Positions 60,508 to 64,000 of a stretch of 64,000 bases of DNA are shown in pieces. A program made the position numbers and the translations under genes. A model generated the notes under the pieces. The model had not been told where the DNA came from and ran no database searches. It saw nothing but the letters and a program-made list of their open reading frames with translations. Within the stretch, counting starts at the first letter, position 1. The number at the start of each line of letters is the position of its first letter. Origin of the DNA: Thiothrix caldifontis (GTDB lineage Bacteria > Pseudomonadota > Gammaproteobacteria > Thiotrichales > Thiotrichaceae); assembly GCF_900107695.1 (NCBI RefSeq), contig NZ_FNQP01000015.1, forward strand, positions 1 to 64,000, written 5' to 3'.

Positions 60508-62541
60508 GTGCATACCATCCAAGACATCCGAAATATTGTCTTTACCGGACATACAGGCGCAGGCAAGACCAGCCTGATCGAAGCCCTGCTGTTTCAGGCA
60601 GGCGAAACCACCCAACAAGGCGTTATTGAAAAAGGCAATACCGTCACTGACTGTGATCCGCTTGAACAACAACATCAACATTCCCTGTATATTTCTGTCG
60701 CCACTGCCCACCATGCCGGTTGCCATATCAATTTGATCGACACACCGGGATACCCTGACTTTCAGGGACAGGTGCTGACGGCGTTGTCAGCCGCTGATAC
60801 GGTGGTGGTAGTGATTAATGCCGTGGCAGGTATTGAACCCATGAGCCGCAAAATCATGGAATGGGCAAGCCAGCAGCATTTGCCGTGCATGGTCGTGGTC
60901 AACCGCATTGATGCCGCACCCGACAAGCTGGAAAAGTGCCTTCAGGAAATTACCGAGGTGTTTGGTCGCGAATGCCTGCCGCTGGAGTTGCCCGTCAACC
61001 ACGCGGCGCAAGTGGTGGAGGTGTATGACCACGAATCCGGCGCGGCGGATTTTTCTTCGGTAGCGGCAGCCCATACTGCTTTGATCGAGCAGGTGGTGGA
61101 AGCAAATGAATCTGCTATGGAACATTATCTGGAAGAAGGTACTGTACCTGCGGCTGAATTGCATGAAGCGTTTGAACAGGCTTTGCGTGAAAACCATCTG
61201 GTTCCCGTTTGCTTCACGTCTGCGCGAACTGGCGCTGGCATCCCTGAACTGTTGGATATTATCGCCAAACTTGCCCCCAACCCGTTGGAGGCTACGCCGC
61301 ACCCCTTTATCCGTCATCAAGGCGAGAAAACCGTGGAAACATGGGCGGTTCCCGACCCGGATAAGCCATTGCTGGCGCATGTTTTCCATGTCGAATTCGA
61401 CCCGTTTGTGGGCAAGCTGGCCTTGCTGCGGGTACATCAGGGCAGCCTGAAACTGGGCAGTCAGGTACTGGTGGGTGTTGAAGGCAACCCCGTCAAGATT
61501 GCCCATTTGTATCGCTTGCAGGGAAAAGAACGCATCCCTGTTCAGCAGGCTGTAGCGGGCGATATTTGTGCCGTCGCCAAGATCAGCGAGATTGAGCCAG
61601 ACACCATTTTGCACGAACGGCATGAAGACGATGGCGTCGAAATATCCGGGATGACCTTACCAACACCCTTGGTTGGTTTTGCCTTGCGTGCCAAAAAACG
61701 CGGCGATGAACAAAAGCTGTCGGATGTTTTGCACAAACTGGTCGCTGAAGACCCTTGTCTTAGGATTGAATACGATACGGCAGCAAATGAAACGGTGCTG
61801 CGTGGTTTAGGCGATTTGCATCTGCGCATCGCGCTGGAGCGCATGGACAAACAATACCATGTGGAGGTGGAGGCAGCACCTCCCCGAATTCCTTACCGGG
61901 AAACCATCACCAAGTCGGTGCAGGCGCAATATCGGCATAAGAAACAAAGTGGCGGGGCAGGGCAGTTTGGCGAAGTGCAGCTTGAAGTAGAGCCGTTGGA
62001 ACGCGGTGCAGGCTTTGAATTCGTCAACCGCATTGTGGGTGGGGCGATTTCTGGCTCACTGATACCAGCGGTAGAAAAAGGGGTGCGTCAGGTGCTGGCC
62101 TCCGGTGCGATTAGCGGGCATCCGCTGATGGACATTCGGGTAACGTTGGTGGATGGCAAGATGCACTCGGTGGATTCCAAGGAAATTGCCTTTGTGGTGG
62201 CAGGGCGCAAAGCCTTTATGCAAGCCGTTGCCGAAGCCAGCCCCATTATTCTGGAGCCGCTGGTTGATCTGGAGGTAACGGTTCCCGCTGCCGCGATGGG
62301 CGACATTTCCGGCGATCTGGCGACCCGACGGGCGCAGATCCATGATGCTCAAGCCGATGCAGCAGGCAATATGGTTATTCAGGCCAAAATCCCGCTGGCG
62401 GAACTTAACGATTACGCCTCACGCCTGAATTCGCTGACGGGCGGCGAAGGTAGCTGGGCTATCCAGTTCAGCCACTATGAGCCGACCACGGAAAAGACCC
62501 AGCAGGCATTGATGGCGAAGTACCAAGTTGCTGAAGTTTAA
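60508..62541 (+). CDS. Elongation factor G-like GTPase (fusA paralogue)
   Basis: A 677-residue translational GTPase: G1 G-H-T-G-A-G-K-T (P-loop, about 14-21), G3 D-T-P-G-Y-P-D-F, G4 V-V-N-R-I-D (Arg in place of Lys of NKxD), then the domain II-V layout of EF-G with the domain IV start Y-R-E-T-I-T-K and G-G-A-G-Q-F-G. It is not in the str operon and lacks some features of housekeeping EF-G, so it is probably an EF-G2/FusB-like paralogue of uncertain role. GTG 60508 follows AAAAGGAG; the frame upstream is open 11 codons. Confidence 0.9.
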   Translation: MHTIQDIRNIVFTGHTGAGKTSLIEALLFQAGETTQQGVIEKGNTVTDCDPLEQQHQHSLYISVATAHHAGCHINLIDTPGYPDFQGQVLTALSAADTVVVVINAVAGIEPMSRKIMEWASQQHLPCMVVVNRIDAAPDKLEKCLQEITEVFGRECLPLELPVNHAAQVVEVYDHESGAADFSSVAAAHTALIEQVVEANESAMEHYLEEGTVPAAELHEAFEQALRENHLVPVCFTSARTGAGIPELLDIIAKLAPNPLEATPHPFIRHQGEKTVETWAVPDPDKPLLAHVFHVEFDPFVGKLALLRVHQGSLKLGSQVLVGVEGNPVKIAHLYRLQGKERIPVQQAVAGDICAVAKISEIEPDTILHERHEDDGVEISGMTLPTPLVGFALRAKKRGDEQKLSDVLHKLVAEDPCLRIEYDTAANETVLRGLGDLHLRIALERMDKQYHVEVEAAPPRIPYRETITKSVQAQYRHKKQSGGAGQFGEVQLEVEPLERGAGFEFVNRIVGGAISGSLIPAVEKGVRQVLASGAISGHPLMDIRVTLVDGKMHSVDSKEIAFVVAGRKAFMQAVAEASPIILEPLVDLEVTVPAAAMGDISGDLATRRAQIHDAQADAAGNMVIQAKIPLAELNDYASRLNSLTGGEGSWAIQFSHYEPTTEKTQQALMAKYQVAEV

Positions 62542-62578
62542 GGCTGCAATAGCTTGACGCATATGGGGGAGAGGTTTC

Positions 62579-64000
62579 CTACTTCTTCTCCCATGTATCC
62601 TTTAACCCGATCACCCGGTTAAACACTGGCTTTTCGGTAGTCGAATATTTGGAATCCAACACAAAATACCCCTCACGCTCAAACTGGTAGCGGTCATCCA
62701 GCGTGGCTTGCGCCAGCCCGATTTCGCCTTTGCAGCCGTTGAGGATTTCCAAGCTGTGCGGATTCATGAATTCCAAGAAGTTTTTACCGCCCGCATCCGG
62801 GGCGGGGTCACTGAACAAACGGTCATACAAACGCACTTCGCAATCCACGTTATCACGCGCTGACACCCAATGAATCACGCCTTTGGCTTTCACGCCATCT
62901 GCCGGATCTTTGCCGACAGTATCCTCGATCACCCGCGCCCGCACTTCGATGATAGTGCCGTCCGCATCCTTCACCGCTTCATCCGCCTCAATCACGTAGC
63001 TGTTGCGCAAGCGTACCCGTTTGCCCAGCACCAAACGCTTGTACTGCTTGTTGGCTTCTTCGCGGAAATCGTCCTGATCAATCAGAATTTCGCGGCAAAA
63101 TGGCATGGCGCGTGTCCCCATCGCCTCATTTTGCGGATGCACCGGCGCAGTCATGGTTTCCACCTGATCATCAGGATAGTTGGTCAAAGTGACTTTGAGC
63201 GGACGCAACACGCACATGGCACGCGGGGAAATGTTGTTTAAATCTTCGCGGATGGCGAATTCCAACATGCCAAGATCCACCACGCCTTCGACTTTGGTCA
63301 CGCCTGCCATTTCGCAGAAATCGTTAATGGCTTTGGGGGTGAAACCACGACGGCGCAACCCCGAAACGGTGGGCATACGCGGGTCATTCCAGCCGTCAAC
63401 GTGCTTTTCATCGACCAATTGCTTGAGCTTGCGCTTGCTGGTGACGGTGTAATTGATATTGAGGCGCGAAAATTCGTACTGGTGCGGTTGCGCAGGCACG
63501 GGAATATTGTCGATAAACCACTCGTACAGTGGGCGATGCACTTCAAATTCCAGAGTACACACCGAATGGCTGATGCCTTCAATCGCGTCACTTTGCCCGT
63601 GTGCGTAGTCGTAAGAGGGGTAAATACACCATTTATCACCGGTTTGGTGATGCGTAGCACGTTTAATGCGGTAAATCACCGGATCGCGCAAATTGATGTT
63701 GGACGATGCCATGTCAATCTTCACCCTCAAGGTGCGGCTGCCATCGGGAAACGCGCCATCCCGCATTTGCGTGAACAGTTCAAGGTTTTCCTCAACAGAA
63801 CGGGTGCGGAACGGGCTTTCTTTACCGGCTTCAGTCAACGTGCCACGGTATGCCCGCATTTCGTCAGCGGTCAAATCGCACACAAACGCCTTGCCTGCTT
63901 TAATCAGATAAACCGCCCAATCATACAACTGGTCGAAATAATCGGAGGCGTAATGCACCTCACCATCCCACTGATAACCCAGCCATTGCACATCCGCTTT
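62579..64000 (-). CDS. glnS: Glutaminyl-tRNA synthetase, C-terminal part (cut by window edge)
   Basis: About 474 residues of GlnS, open to the right edge. The visible part starts at [11 protein letters not shown], within the catalytic domain just after the nucleotide-binding HIGH region (outside the window), and includes [24 protein letters not shown], the KMSKS-like V-T-S-K-R-K-L and the two C-terminal anticodon-binding beta-barrels. It charges tRNA-Gln directly. The end [11 protein letters not shown] is complete. Confidence 0.97.
   Translation of the reverse strand, partial: KADVQWLGYQWDGEVHYASDYFDQLYDWAVYLIKAGKAFVCDLTADEMRAYRGTLTEAGKESPFRTRSVEENLELFTQMRDGAFPDGSRTLRVKIDMASSNINLRDPVIYRIKRATHHQTGDKWCIYPSYDYAHGQSDAIEGISHSVCTLEFEVHRPLYEWFIDNIPVPAQPHQYEFSRLNINYTVTSKRKLKQLVDEKHVDGWNDPRMPTVSGLRRRGFTPKAINDFCEMAGVTKVEGVVDLGMLEFAIREDLNNISPRAMCVLRPLKVTLTNYPDDQVETMTAPVHPQNEAMGTRAMPFCREILIDQDDFREEANKQYKRLVLGKRVRLRNSYVIEADEAVKDADGTIIEVRARVIEDTVGKDPADGVKAKGVIHWVSARDNVDCEVRLYDRLFSDPAPDAGGKNFLEFMNPHSLEILNGCKGEIGLAQATLDDRYQFEREGYFVLDSKYSTTEKPVFNRVIGLKDTWEKK

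Overview
The window looks like chromosomal DNA of a gammaproteobacterium, most likely a filamentous sulfur bacterium of the Thiothrix/Thiotrichales type. This is inferred from the conserved kdsC-lptCAB-rpoN-hpf-ptsN-rapZ order, rpmB-rpmG, folB-folK, narX-narL, protein similarity recalled from memory, and moderate GC. No tRNA, rRNA, CRISPR array or prophage was found. The left edge cuts an IS4-type transposase and the right edge cuts glnS.

0-15.7 kb is an iron and peroxide region. A TonB-dependent siderophore receptor, a PiuC-type hydroxylase and a periplasmic Fe(III)-binding protein form one minus-strand operon behind a Fur-box-like site. An exbB-exbD-tonB-lipoprotein operon, a second tonB, katG, and a two-subunit bacterioferritin (one subunit with ferroxidase ligands, the other with the haem methionine) follow. 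A HIT-superfamily phosphorylase-like protein and an AAA-ATPase/PD-(D/E)XK protein sit between them. A hupE-like gene is broken by the insertion sequence at the left edge.

15.7-24.6 kb is the most unusual part. It holds three secreted paralogous proteins of about 200 residues, a PapD-like multi-domain periplasmic protein, a secretin, a lipoprotein, a large exported protein and a PilR/NtrC-like activator whose receiver has Glu in place of the phospho-accepting Asp. Two subunit genes have textbook -24/-12 (sigma-54) promoters and nearly identical leaders with a 5' stem-loop. I infer a sigma-54-controlled, secretin-based export or surface-fibre system with no ATPase or inner-membrane platform in view.

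24.7-34 kb carries a PAS-rich hybrid histidine kinase, a dihaem cytochrome c peroxidase and a 1790-residue protein joining two alpha/beta-hydrolase domains, an aminopeptidase-N-like (macro-like) segment and a CHAT caspase-like protease domain. 34-52.4 kb is mostly housekeeping: YihY, MoaD/MoaE, cardiolipin synthase, DUF72, L28/L33, folate genes, glycine-zipper lipoproteins, a GH18 protein, an M20 amidohydrolase, MltB, CorA, RapZ, PtsN, HPF, RpoN, LptB/A/C and KdsC.

52.4-57.8 kb holds two TPR lipoprotein genes made of 47-residue repeats and built from three copies of one module, flanked by 39-bp direct repeats that look like scars of tandem duplication. 57.8-64 kb has a NarL/NarX-type two-component pair, an EF-G paralogue and glnS.
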